A DNA stretch of 64,000 nucleotides from Akkermansia muciniphila. GTDB taxonomy: Bacteria; Pseudomonadota; Gammaproteobacteria; Burkholderiales; Burkholderiaceae_C. Positions 44,129 through 52,682 of this stretch are shown here, piece after piece (the stretch's first letter is position 1; each line of letters begins with the position of its first letter). The translations under genes were made by a program, and so were the position numbers. The notes under the pieces were generated by a model. It ran no database searches. It was not told where the DNA came from and saw only the letters and a list, made by a program, of their open reading frames with translations. The stretch covers positions 1-64,000 of the forward strand of contig CALQKH020000015.1 in NCBI GenBank assembly GCA_943331105.2, in the 5' to 3' direction.

Positions 44129-45976
44129 TCACAAACCCAGACGTTCCCGTGTGGCCGATGTCGGACGGCCTTCGCCATCCCAGCCGCGGGCGTCGTAGTA
44201 CTTGGGCAGCATTTCATCCAACTTGCTGACCATGCCTTTGCCGGGGCCGGTTTTGGCGGCTTCGGTCATCAGGCGCTTGGGCAGGTTGTCATCGGCCTTG
44301 GTGAAGCCAGCGGCGTTGTTGAAGTCGCGCTCCATGTTCCAGATGCGCTCGCCGATGTGGTTCAAGTGCTCCATGGTGAACTCTTCACCACAAGCGGCTT
44401 GCACCTGAGGGGCCACATCAGCCAGGGTCCAGGCAAAGCTGGTGAAGACGCAAATGCCGGCCGAGTCAAATGCGGCTGTCGCGTCCTGGAAGGCCTTGAC
44501 CAATTCTGGCTTGCCTTCACTCTCGGTAGGTTCGGTCTTGACCGGAATGCCCAACACTTCAGAGGCAATGGTGTAGCCGCGCAGGTGGCAAGCACCACGG
44601 TTGGAAGTGGCGTAAGCCAAGCCAATGCCTTGGATCACACGACCGTCATAGGCCGGGAACTCTTGGCCCTTGACACTCATGGACAGGTCGGGGTGGCCAT
44701 ATTTGGCAGTCAGGCGCTTGGAGCCCATGCCAATTTCCTTGCCAAAACCGATGCCCTTGGCGGTCATGTCGACAAACTCGCACAAGGCTTCGGCCGAACC
44801 AAAAGGTGCTTCCACACCGATTTGCTCTTTGGTCAACACACCCATTTCATACAGCTCCATCACGGCACCGATGGTGGCGCCGAAGCTGATCGGGTCAAAG
44901 CCTTCTTCGTTGCAAATCATGTTGGCGTATTGCAGGGCTTCGAGGTCTTTCACGCCGTTGGCTGCGCCCAGCGCCCAAGCCGCTTCGTATTCCAAGCCGC
45001 CGTTGGCGCCCCAATACTCGGGCTTGTTCTTGACCGAGAAGTGACCCTCGTCCATCTTGCTGATGCGACCGCAGGCGATGGTGCAACCAAAGCAGGCTTG
45101 GTTGGTCACCAGGTGCTTTTTGCCATCGGTCTCACGGGGCGTGACCATGGCTTCAGCCGAGATGTCTTTGGCGCCTTCAAACTGCACATCGCGGTGGTTG
45201 CGGGTAGGCAAGCCGCCCACTTCGTTGATCACGTTCATCAGCACCTGGGTGCCATAGGCGGGCAAGCCCTGACCTGTCACGGCGTTGTCGGCCAACACTT
45301 TTTTGGCTGCCTTGGCTGCGGCCATGAAAGCCTTGGGGTTTTGCATGTTGCCCACGCCTTTGGTGCCGCGCACCGCGATGGCTTTCAGGTTCTTGCTACC
45401 CATCACGGTGCCCACGCCCGAACGGCCAGCCGCGCGGTGCAAGTCGTTCACCACGGCGGCATACAGCACGCCGTTTTCACCGGCCTTGCCGATGCTGCAA
45501 ACGCGCAAGAGTGGGTCTTGCAAGCTGGACTTGAGGATTTCCTCGGTCTTCCAGACGCTTTGGCCCCAGAGGTGGCTCGCATCGCGCAACTCGGCTTCGT
45601 CGTCGTTGATGTGCAGGTACACCGGCTTGGCCGATGCGCCTTCAAAAATGACCATGTCCCAACCGGCCATTTTGAGCTCAGCACCCCAATAGCCGCCAGA
45701 GTTGGAGCAGGCAATGGCACCCGTCAGCGGGCTCTTGGTGATGACGGTGTAGCGGCCGCCGGTAGAGGCCATGGTGCCGGTCAGTGGGCCTGTGGCCCAG
45801 ACGATTTTGTTGTCGGCTGACAAGGGGTCGACTTTGGGGTCGATCTCGCTGATCAGGTATTTGCTGCCCAGACCGCGTGAGCCAAGGTAGGCTTTGGCCC
45901 ACTCCATGTTCAGCGGTTCGGATTTGACGGTGCCAGCCGTGAGGTTGACGCGGAGAATTTTTCCAGCCCAAGACAT
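44129..45976 (-). CDS. Tungsten-dependent aldehyde:ferredoxin oxidoreductase, large subunit
   Basis: The 615-residue protein belongs to the AOR family: MSWAGKILRVNLTAGTVK at the start, the [4Fe-4S] cysteines CFGCTIAC near residues 294-302 with a fourth Cys in SAGICVF near 505, and the pterin-binding stretch ATSNRGACHLRGYT near 460. It oxidises aldehydes to acids (or reduces acids) with a bis-tungstopterin cofactor, passing electrons to the ferredoxin encoded upstream. With the neighbours it fits the AorABC complex described in Aromatoleum. It has a normal length and no frameshift. Confidence 0.93.
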   Translation of the reverse strand: MSWAGKILRVNLTAGTVKSEPLNMEWAKAYLGSRGLGSKYLISEIDPKVDPLSADNKIVWATGPLTGTMASTGGRYTVITKSPLTGAIACSNSGGYWGAELKMAGWDMVIFEGASAKPVYLHINDDEAELRDASHLWGQSVWKTEEILKSSLQDPLLRVCSIGKAGENGVLYAAVVNDLHRAAGRSGVGTVMGSKNLKAIAVRGTKGVGNMQNPKAFMAAAKAAKKVLADNAVTGQGLPAYGTQVLMNVINEVGGLPTRNHRDVQFEGAKDISAEAMVTPRETDGKKHLVTNQACFGCTIACGRISKMDEGHFSVKNKPEYWGANGGLEYEAAWALGAANGVKDLEALQYANMICNEEGFDPISFGATIGAVMELYEMGVLTKEQIGVEAPFGSAEALCEFVDMTAKGIGFGKEIGMGSKRLTAKYGHPDLSMSVKGQEFPAYDGRVIQGIGLAYATSNRGACHLRGYTIASEVLGIPVKTEPTESEGKPELVKAFQDATAAFDSAGICVFTSFAWTLADVAPQVQAACGEEFTMEHLNHIGERIWNMERDFNNAAGFTKADDNLPKRLMTEAAKTGPGKGMVSKLDEMLPKYYDARGWDGEGRPTSATRERLGL

Positions 45977-45999
45977 GTTGATGCTCCTTATGGGGGGAT

Positions 46000-46476
46000 T
46001 TAAGAGGCCGAGGGCTGATTGCCCAATTTGTCAGCCCACTGCTTCATCTTGTCGATGCCGGTCCAGTTGGCATCCACAAATGTGATGGCGCCAGTCGGGC
46101 AGGCGTCGGCGCAAGCCGGGTCACCGCCGCACAGGTCGCACTTCTGCACCTTGCCGGTCTCTTGCACATAGTTGATGGTGCCGAACGGGCAAGCGATGGT
46201 GCAAACCTTGCAACCCACACAGGTGGACTCGTTGACCACCTTGGCGCCCGTGGCTTTGTCCACGGTGATGGCTTCCACAGGGCAAGCGTGTAGGCACCAA
46301 GCCTCGTCACACTGCGTACAGGTGTAGGGGACTTTTTTGCCGGTGTGGTGGAAGTCGAACACCTTGATGCGCGATTTGGAGGTGGCGTATGTGCCGTAGT
46401 TCTCAAATGAACAGGCCATTTCGCACTGCAAGCAGCCGGTACATTTGTCCGGGTTGATGTGCAGGACTTTCTGCAT
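46000..46476 (-). CDS. Four-cluster ferredoxin subunit of AOR complex
   Basis: The 158-residue protein has four [4Fe-4S] cysteine groups: CTGCLQCEMAC near 13, CTQCDEAWCLHAC near 50, CVGCKVCTIAC near 85 and CDLCGGDPACADAC near 115. This is the arrangement of DMSO-reductase-type electron-transfer subunits and AorA. It is the first gene of the operon, with AGGAG before ATG 46476, 23 bp ahead of the tungsten subunit. Electrons probably pass between the tungsten centre and the FAD subunit. Confidence 0.9.
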   Translation of the reverse strand: MQKVLHINPDKCTGCLQCEMACSFENYGTYATSKSRIKVFDFHHTGKKVPYTCTQCDEAWCLHACPVEAITVDKATGAKVVNESTCVGCKVCTIACPFGTINYVQETGKVQKCDLCGGDPACADACPTGAITFVDANWTGIDKMKQWADKLGNQPSAS

Positions 46477-46630
46477 GTGTGTCTCCTGTGAAGTGGAAGG
46501 CTTTTCAAGCCCGCGCGTATGAATCAGAATGCATAGCTATTGTTGGTGATGACTCCTGCAAACCGATGCGGATTAACCCTAGGTTTCTCATGGTTGTCCT
46601 CAAAAATTCTCAGCTTGATACACATCTGAC

Positions 46631-47755
46631 ATGCCCCTGACTGCCCATCCCTCAGACCGTTTGCAGCGGATTGAACAAGCACGTGATCAGGTGTTTCACG
46701 GCCGCACCGTGGCATCTGGCACGGGCCTGTCGCCCTGGATCGCCCAGTCCTGGCAGCGCTGCTTGGGCATGGGCCTGCAGCCGGGCCAGACCGTGGGTTT
46801 TGACGCCATCTCGGCCCAACAAATGCGCCGGGTGCAAGAAGCCAGCCGCCCACTGGTGCAGGCGGCACAACCCGTGCTGGTGGAGCTGGCCCGCGCCATT
46901 GCAGACATCCGCTATTTCGCCATCCTGACCAATGCACAAGGGATTGTGGTCGATGTGCATGGCCCGGTGGACCGGCAAGACCGCCGCGCCGACCTGATTG
47001 CCCGTGTGGGGGTCGATCTGTCCGAAAAAGCCGTGGGCACCACCGCCATCAGTGCTGCACTGTCTGAACTGCAACCCGTTTGGTTGCACCGGGGTGAACA
47101 CTTCTTTCAGGACAACGGGGTTTACAGTTGCGCGGGTGCGCCCGTATTCGGCCCGAATGGCCTGTGCGCGGGCATGCTGGACCTGACGGGCATTGAAACC
47201 ACCGAGCGCCCAGCACTCAAACACCTGGTGCGCCGCTCGGCCCGCAGCATCGAAAACAGCTGGTTGTTGTCAACTGAACACGCCTTGGTTCTGCGACTGA
47301 ACTGGCCCGGCAACCAGCCCGGCGACGACAGCGACGGCTTGCTGACCCTGGACACCGATGGTCACATCGTGGGGGCCAACCCGACCGCGCGGCAGATGCT
47401 GTCTTTATCGTCCTCCCCGCACGGACAGACGCTTCACGCCAGCGAGGTATTTGCTTCGCCTTGGGAGAACCTGTTTGATGCCGCCAACCGCCAGGGTCAA
47501 AGCCAAGAGTTACCGCTGTGGTCTGGCCTGCGCATGCAAACACAGGCACTTCGAGCGGGCACCTCAGCCCCAGCCTTACAGCCCAGTGCCCCAGCACAAC
47601 GGATCAGCGCTGCGGCCAAACCCCTCAAGGACGTGCAGACGGAGATGATCCGCGAAGCCGTGAATCAGGCCAGAGGCAATGTGGCCGAAGCCGCCCGTGC
47701 CCTGGGCATCAGCCGCGCCACGGTCTACCGCAAGCTGGGCGTGCCCAAAAGCTGA
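46631..47755 (+). CDS. AcoR-like regulator with GAF and Fis-type HTH domains, no AAA+ domain
   Basis: The 374-residue protein has the AcoR-type N-terminal start (SPWIAQSWQRCLGMGLQPG), a GAF domain at about 75-195 (EKAVGTTAISAALSELQPV, CAGAPVFGPNGLCAGMLDL), a PAS-like segment at about 235-290 (LLTLDTDGHIVGANPTARQM) and a C-terminal Fis-type HTH at about 335-374 (ARGNVAEAARALGISRATVYRKLG). The sigma-54-activating AAA+ domain with its GAFTGA motif is absent. It is divergent from the aor operon, so it probably controls it in response to an aldehyde or redox signal. It ends directly against the convergent tupA stop. Confidence 0.85.
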   Translation: MPLTAHPSDRLQRIEQARDQVFHGRTVASGTGLSPWIAQSWQRCLGMGLQPGQTVGFDAISAQQMRRVQEASRPLVQAAQPVLVELARAIADIRYFAILTNAQGIVVDVHGPVDRQDRRADLIARVGVDLSEKAVGTTAISAALSELQPVWLHRGEHFFQDNGVYSCAGAPVFGPNGLCAGMLDLTGIETTERPALKHLVRRSARSIENSWLLSTEHALVLRLNWPGNQPGDDSDGLLTLDTDGHIVGANPTARQMLSLSSSPHGQTLHASEVFASPWENLFDAANRQGQSQELPLWSGLRMQTQALRAGTSAPALQPSAPAQRISAAAKPLKDVQTEMIREAVNQARGNVAEAARALGISRATVYRKLGVPKS

Positions 47756-48571
47756 TCACTTGCCGGCATTTGGAAAGAACAACTGCTCACCGCCGATTTT
47801 GTAATCGGCAATCACGCCCTGACCTGCGGCAGAGGTGATCCAGTCCACAAACTTCTGCGCATCGGCCAGCTTGACGTGGGCGTGCTTGGCAGGGTTGACC
47901 ACCATCACGCCGTACTGGTTGAACAAGCGGTTGTCGCCCTCCACCAAAATGGCCAGATCGGCGCGGTTTTTGAAGTTGAGCCAGGTGGCACGGTCGGCCA
48001 GCACATAGGCGCCCGTGGACGCTGCCATGTTCAAAGCCGGGCCCATGCCACAGCCGCACTCACGGTAAGCCGAACCTTTGGCGGTCTCTAGGTTGGCTGT
48101 TTTCCAGTAACGCAGTTCGGCGGCATGTGTCCCGCTCTTGTCGCCCCGCGATACAAAAGGTGAATTGGCCTTGGACAGCCGAATCAGCGCCGCCACAATG
48201 TCTTTGCCCTTGGTGGCTGCCGGGTCGGCCTTGGGGCCAATCAGCACAAAGTCGTTGTACATCACAGGCAGGCGCTTGATGCCAAAGCCATCGGCCACAA
48301 ATTTCTCTTCCGCCACCTGGTCGTGCACAAACACCACGTCGGCGTCACCGCGCCGCGCCATGTCCAGCGCCTGGCCCGTGCCCAGGGCCACCACTTTCAC
48401 ATCCAGCCCACTGGCTTTTTTGAAGGCGGGCAACAAGTGCGCGAACAAGCCCGATTGCTCGGTCGAGGTGGTGGACGACATCACGATCGACTGGGCTTGT
48501 GCCCAGACCGAGGTGGTGGCCAAAACCGCGCACACCAGGGCGCGACGTGTCATGGAAGGGTTGAAGGTCAT
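47756..48571 (-). CDS. tupA: Tungstate ABC transporter substrate-binding protein
   Basis: The 271-residue protein has a signal peptide (ALVCAVLATTSVWAQA) and the TupA start SIVMSSTTSTEQSGLF with the TTS motif that binds the oxyanion. Other TupA-type segments are ADVVFVHDQ, KSGTHAAELRYW and LADRATWLNF. It delivers tungstate to TupBC, matching the tungsten enzyme encoded nearby. ATG 48571 overlaps the stop of the ATPase gene by four bases; 48553 is a second possible start. Confidence 0.9.
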   Translation of the reverse strand: MTFNPSMTRRALVCAVLATTSVWAQAQSIVMSSTTSTEQSGLFAHLLPAFKKASGLDVKVVALGTGQALDMARRGDADVVFVHDQVAEEKFVADGFGIKRLPVMYNDFVLIGPKADPAATKGKDIVAALIRLSKANSPFVSRGDKSGTHAAELRYWKTANLETAKGSAYRECGCGMGPALNMAASTGAYVLADRATWLNFKNRADLAILVEGDNRLFNQYGVMVVNPAKHAHVKLADAQKFVDWITSAAGQGVIADYKIGGEQLFFPNAGK

Positions 48572-49290
48572 GAAAGCTCTCCTTGAACAAAAGCATGGGC
48601 TGCTGGGCTCTGCGCCGCCAGCAGCTCAATGTTGAAAAAATCGGCTACGGGCAGGTCGGCCAGCACACGCCCCCCCTCTAGGTAAACGACGCGGGTGGCC
48701 AGACGCTTGACCTGGCCCAGGTTGTGACTGGCCCAGACCAGAGTCAATGGGCGATCTTGGTTGCTCGCAAAGTCGGCCATCAAGGCTTCGACCTCGCGTT
48801 TGGCATGCGGGTCCAGGCTGGCCGTGGGTTCGTCCAACAACAAGACATCGGGCTGACGCGCCCAAGCGCGGGCCAAGGCCAGGCGCTGTTGCTGCCCGCC
48901 CGACAACTGACGGCCGTTTTGCCGGGCCACAGACTGCAAGCCCACACGTTGCAAGGCCTGCAGCGCCAACACTTTGGAGCCCGACCAGTTCAGGCCCCGA
49001 GCGCGGTCCAGCCACAAGCCCAGCGCCACGTTGTTCAATGCCGACAGGCGCAACAAATGCGGCCTTTGGAACAGCATGGCCTGGCGCACCCCCGGCGCTT
49101 GCAGCACCTGGCCTTGCGTGGGTGGCACCAGCGCATGCAAGGTGCGCAGCAAAGTGCTTTTGCCCGAGCCATTGGCCCCAACCAGCGCCACGCGCTCGCC
49201 CGCCACAATATGCAAGCTCACGCCCGACAAGGCCGTTTGCGCCCCCAGTTGCACGCTCACCGCGTCCAGACCGATCTGAGTCGCCGTCAT
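48568..49290 (-). CDS. tupC: Tungstate ABC transporter ATPase
   Basis: The 240-residue ABC ATPase shows Walker A GANGSGKST near residue 37, signature LSGGQQQR, and Walker B LLLDEPTASLD. It powers TupB. It overlaps both neighbours by four bases (ATGA junctions), so the three tup genes form a coupled operon. Confidence 0.9.
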   Translation of the reverse strand: MTATQIGLDAVSVQLGAQTALSGVSLHIVAGERVALVGANGSGKSTLLRTLHALVPPTQGQVLQAPGVRQAMLFQRPHLLRLSALNNVALGLWLDRARGLNWSGSKVLALQALQRVGLQSVARQNGRQLSGGQQQRLALARAWARQPDVLLLDEPTASLDPHAKREVEALMADFASNQDRPLTLVWASHNLGQVKRLATRVVYLEGGRVLADLPVADFFNIELLAAQSPAAHAFVQGELS

Positions 49291-50030
49291 GAGCGCAACC
49301 CTTCCAAAGCCTGGACCGTTTTGGCTGCTGTATACCGCCGCTCACCCCATTGGCGCAGCCCCGCCACCAGCGCATTGAGCAGCAGCACCACTGCCAGCAG
49401 CACCATGCCCAGGCCCAGCGCCAGCGGCAAATCGCCCTTGCTGGTCTCTAATGCAATGGCGGTGGTCATGACCCGCGTGAAGCCGTCGATGTTGCCACCC
49501 ACAATCATGACCGCGCCCACCTCAGAAATGGCGCGGCCGAAGGCTGTGACGCCGATCATGAGCAAGGCCAAACGCTCATCCCAGGCCAAGAGCAAACCCC
49601 GCATCCAGGGGCCTGCGCCCAGTGAGGCCCATTGTTCGCCATGCTGGCGCTCGACGTCCTCGACCACCTGGCGCGTCAGGGCCGTGACCACAGGCACGAC
49701 CAAAATGAACTGGGCCATCACCATGGCCTTGAAACTGAACATCCAGCCCAGAAAACCCAAGGGCCCGGTTCGTGAGAGCAGCAAATACACCACCAAGCCC
49801 ACCACCACCGAGGGCAGGGCCAACAAAGTGTTCAAGCCCACCAACACCGCGCCCCGACCACGAAATCGCGACACCGCCAACCAAGCCCCCAGCACCACGC
49901 CCACGCCATAGGCGAGCAGGCAGGCTGTGGCACTCACGGCCAAAGACCGGGTCACCACCACCCACAGGGCAGGATCGAAAGAGGTAACGAGATTCAGCGC
50001 CGTCAAGACGCTGTCGGAGAAGGTGTTCAT
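49287..50030 (-). CDS. tupB: Tungstate ABC transporter permease
   Basis: The 247-residue protein has about six membrane helices and the EAA-type loop near AFGRAISEVGAVMIVGGNI, as in TupB/ModB permeases. It is the first gene of the tup operon, ending in an ATGA overlap with the ATPase gene. The 130-bp region upstream holds the terminator of the TRAP operon beyond. Confidence 0.88.
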   Translation of the reverse strand: MNTFSDSVLTALNLVTSFDPALWVVVTRSLAVSATACLLAYGVGVVLGAWLAVSRFRGRGAVLVGLNTLLALPSVVVGLVVYLLLSRTGPLGFLGWMFSFKAMVMAQFILVVPVVTALTRQVVEDVERQHGEQWASLGAGPWMRGLLLAWDERLALLMIGVTAFGRAISEVGAVMIVGGNIDGFTRVMTTAIALETSKGDLPLALGLGMVLLAVVLLLNALVAGLRQWGERRYTAAKTVQALEGLRS

Positions 50031-50117
50031 ACAGCGCTGTGGATGCTACGGCACAAGCCCCCAGTCAGGCATGAGGGGTGTCCACTATGAACCGGTTTGC
50101 ATAGGTCAGCGCCATGA

Positions 50118-50143
50118 AAAAAGCCCGGCGAACCGGGCTTTTT
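50118..50143 (-). terminator. Intrinsic terminator of second TRAP operon
   Basis: AAAAAGCCCGG (50118-50128) and CCGGGCTTTTT (50133-50143) form an 11-bp stem over CGAA. It lies 17 bases beyond the stop of the large permease gene and would end transcription of that operon before tupB. Confidence 0.9.
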
Positions 50144-50159
50144 ATAGGGCGATAGTGAT

Positions 50160-51956
50160 TTACTTCTTACCTGCCTTCATCTCGGCTTCAAGGACCTTGG
50201 CGGGGTCCTCGGCCGGAGCGTCTGCAGCGGGCTTCATGTCGTCCATGTTCACCACATCGTCTTTGTCAGTGTCTTCGCCTGCTTGGTTGAGCATTTGCTC
50301 GAATGCGGCATCGGCGTCGATCTTGACGCCTTCCTTGAGGCCGCCTGTCACCAGGTTGGGGAAGACGATGATGGCAGCCACCATGATCAACTGCAAAACA
50401 ATGAACGCGATCGAGCCTTTGTAGATTTCAGCGGTCTTGACCGAGGGAATGTTCTCACCGGTGATGCGGTCCTTGTAATCGTTCTTGGGTGCCACACTGC
50501 GCAAATAGAACAGGGCAAAGCCAAACGGCGGCGTCAAGAACGAGGTCTGCAGGTTCATGGCCACGATCACACCAAACCAGATCATGGCTTGGTCGGCGGT
50601 CATGCCCGGCACCAAGCCGGGCAAGATTTTTTCGGCCACGGGGGCCAGGATCGGGATCACGATGAAGGCGATTTCAAAGAAGTCGATGAAACAGCCCAAG
50701 ATGAAAATCAGGATGTTCACCACGATCAAGAAGCCGATCGCGCCGCCGGGCATGTCCAAGAACAAGTGCTCCACCCAGATGTGGCCATCGGCCGCATTGA
50801 AGGTGAAGCTGAAGACGGTGGAGCCGATCAAGATGAACAGCACAAACGACGCCAGCTTGGCTGTGTTTTCCAGCGCTTGGTTCATCAATTTCTTGTCCAA
50901 GCGCTTTCGGCTGATCGCCAAAATCAAGGCCCCCAAAGCACCCATAGCGCCGCCCTCTGTGGGTGTCGCGACGCCCAAGAAAATCGTGCCCAAAACCAAA
51001 AAGATCAGGATCAGGGGCGGCATCAGCACAAAGGTCACTTGCTCGGCCAAGCGCGACAGCAAGCCCATGCCGGTGATCCGGTTCACGATGGCCAAGGCCA
51101 AAGCCACCAAGGACGCCACGGTCAAGGACATGATGACCATTTCATCGCCGGGCGACTCCTGCGTGCGGTCAAGCCAAGCGGTCATGATGGCATCGTGGGA
51201 CGAAGCCCATGAAAAACCAACCACCGTGCAAACGATCAACAGGAACATCAAGGACACATGGCCTGATTTGCCATTGGGCTCACGGTAGATGCGGGCCTCG
51301 GGCGGCAGGGCCGGCACCAAAGCCGGTTTGAAAATGGCCACCACCACGATGAACAAGATGTACAGACCCACCAGCAACAGACCGGGCACCAAAGCACCGG
51401 CGTACATGTCACCCACCGAACGGCCCAACTGGTCGGCCAACACGATCAACACCAAAGAAGGTGGGATGGCTTGCGCCAAGGTGCCCGAAGCCGTGATGGC
51501 CCCGGTGGCAATGACACGGCTGTAGCCGTAGCGCAACATGATGGGCAGGGAAATCAAGCCCATGGAAATCACGGCTGCAGCCACCACGCCGGTGGTGGCC
51601 GCCAGCAAGGCCCCCACCAAAATCACCGCAATCGCGACGCCGCCGCGCACAGGGCCAAACACCTGGCCCACTGTTTCAAGCAAATCTTCGGCCATGCCGG
51701 ATTTTTGCAAGATGATGCCCATGAAGGTGAAAAACGGAATGGCCAGCAAGGTGTCATTTTGCATGATGCCGAAAATGCGCAACGGCAAGGCCTGGAACAA
51801 GGAGGGCGGGAACAACCCGGCTTCCATGCCAATGAAACCAAAGCCCAAACCGCAAGCGGCCAGCGCGAACGCCACCGGAAAACCGGTCAGCAGCAGCACA
51901 AACAAACCGGCAAACATGATGGGCACAAAGTTCTGTGCCAAAAAAGTCGCTTCCAT
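50160..51956 (-). CDS. TRAP transporter large permease (DctM family, extended)
   Basis: The 598-residue protein is longer than the usual DctM (about 430). It has about 12-13 helices, including FFTFMGIILQKSGMAEDLLE and TTGVVAAAVISMGLISLPIML, and an acidic cytoplasmic tail of about 60 residues (DADAAFEQMLN, EDTDKDDVV, AEMKAGKK). Long versions like this occur in TRAP systems for keto acids or aromatic acids. ATG 51956 shares a base with the small-permease stop (TGATG). Confidence 0.88.
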   Translation of the reverse strand: MEATFLAQNFVPIMFAGLFVLLLTGFPVAFALAACGLGFGFIGMEAGLFPPSLFQALPLRIFGIMQNDTLLAIPFFTFMGIILQKSGMAEDLLETVGQVFGPVRGGVAIAVILVGALLAATTGVVAAAVISMGLISLPIMLRYGYSRVIATGAITASGTLAQAIPPSLVLIVLADQLGRSVGDMYAGALVPGLLLVGLYILFIVVVAIFKPALVPALPPEARIYREPNGKSGHVSLMFLLIVCTVVGFSWASSHDAIMTAWLDRTQESPGDEMVIMSLTVASLVALALAIVNRITGMGLLSRLAEQVTFVLMPPLILIFLVLGTIFLGVATPTEGGAMGALGALILAISRKRLDKKLMNQALENTAKLASFVLFILIGSTVFSFTFNAADGHIWVEHLFLDMPGGAIGFLIVVNILIFILGCFIDFFEIAFIVIPILAPVAEKILPGLVPGMTADQAMIWFGVIVAMNLQTSFLTPPFGFALFYLRSVAPKNDYKDRITGENIPSVKTAEIYKGSIAFIVLQLIMVAAIIVFPNLVTGGLKEGVKIDADAAFEQMLNQAGEDTDKDDVVNMDDMKPAADAPAEDPAKVLEAEMKAGKK

Positions 51957-52555
51957 CAACGTGCTCCCTGCGCTTGTTGCGCAATTTTTTCAAGTTCCAG
52001 CAGTTCTTTCTCTTCGTCCGACATGGTGTCTTCAGACGACAAGGGGTCTTCACCCGTGCCGGTCAAGAAGGAAAGGCGCTTGATCAACTCGGACACGCCT
52101 TGCAGCATCAACAAGCCAAAGCCCAGAGGCACCAAGGCGTACACCGGCCAGCGGATCAGGCCACCTGCGTTGGACGACATTTCACCGGTGTTGAAGGCCT
52201 GAACAAACAAAGGCCAAGACAGGTAAATGCACAAGAAACAAAACGGAAACAGTGCCAACACAATGCCGCCCACATCGATCCAGTTGCGGGCGCGAGCACT
52301 CAGCTTGCCCGAGATGAAGTCGATGCGGACATGGGAGTTTTTGAGGAAGCCATACCCTGCCCCCAACAAAAAAACGGCCGCGAACAGGTACCACTGAATT
52401 TCCAGCAGACCGTTCGAGCTGACATTGAAAGCCTTGCGGACAATGGCATTGCCGGCGCTGATGAGCGTCACGATCAAGATCAGCCAGGTGGTGAATTTGC
52501 CCACCCCCTTGTTCAAACGGTCGATGCCGCTTGATAGTTTCAATAAAGATGACAT
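51956..52555 (-). CDS. TRAP transporter small permease (DctQ family)
   Basis: The 199-residue protein has four membrane helices (about 20-45, 58-80, 95-120, 145-165) and a long charged C-terminus (DEEKELLELEKIAQQAQ). The DctQ motif KNSHVRIDFISGKLS is present. I chose ATG 52555 because the frame extends upstream to 53143 only inside and behind the regulator gene. It is coupled to the large permease by TGATG. Confidence 0.85.
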   Translation of the reverse strand: MSSLLKLSSGIDRLNKGVGKFTTWLILIVTLISAGNAIVRKAFNVSSNGLLEIQWYLFAAVFLLGAGYGFLKNSHVRIDFISGKLSARARNWIDVGGIVLALFPFCFLCIYLSWPLFVQAFNTGEMSSNAGGLIRWPVYALVPLGFGLLMLQGVSELIKRLSFLTGTGEDPLSSEDTMSDEEKELLELEKIAQQAQGAR

Positions 52556-52682
52556 CTGGACTCCAAAAAACTTGCGCGATTGTAAGTCTGTGTTGGCGGG
52601 TTCCGGGATCAAGCCCCAAAAACTCAGGTTGATATTTTTGACGCTCGGCATGAAGGCCTTCAAACGGCCCAGCCTGCACCGG

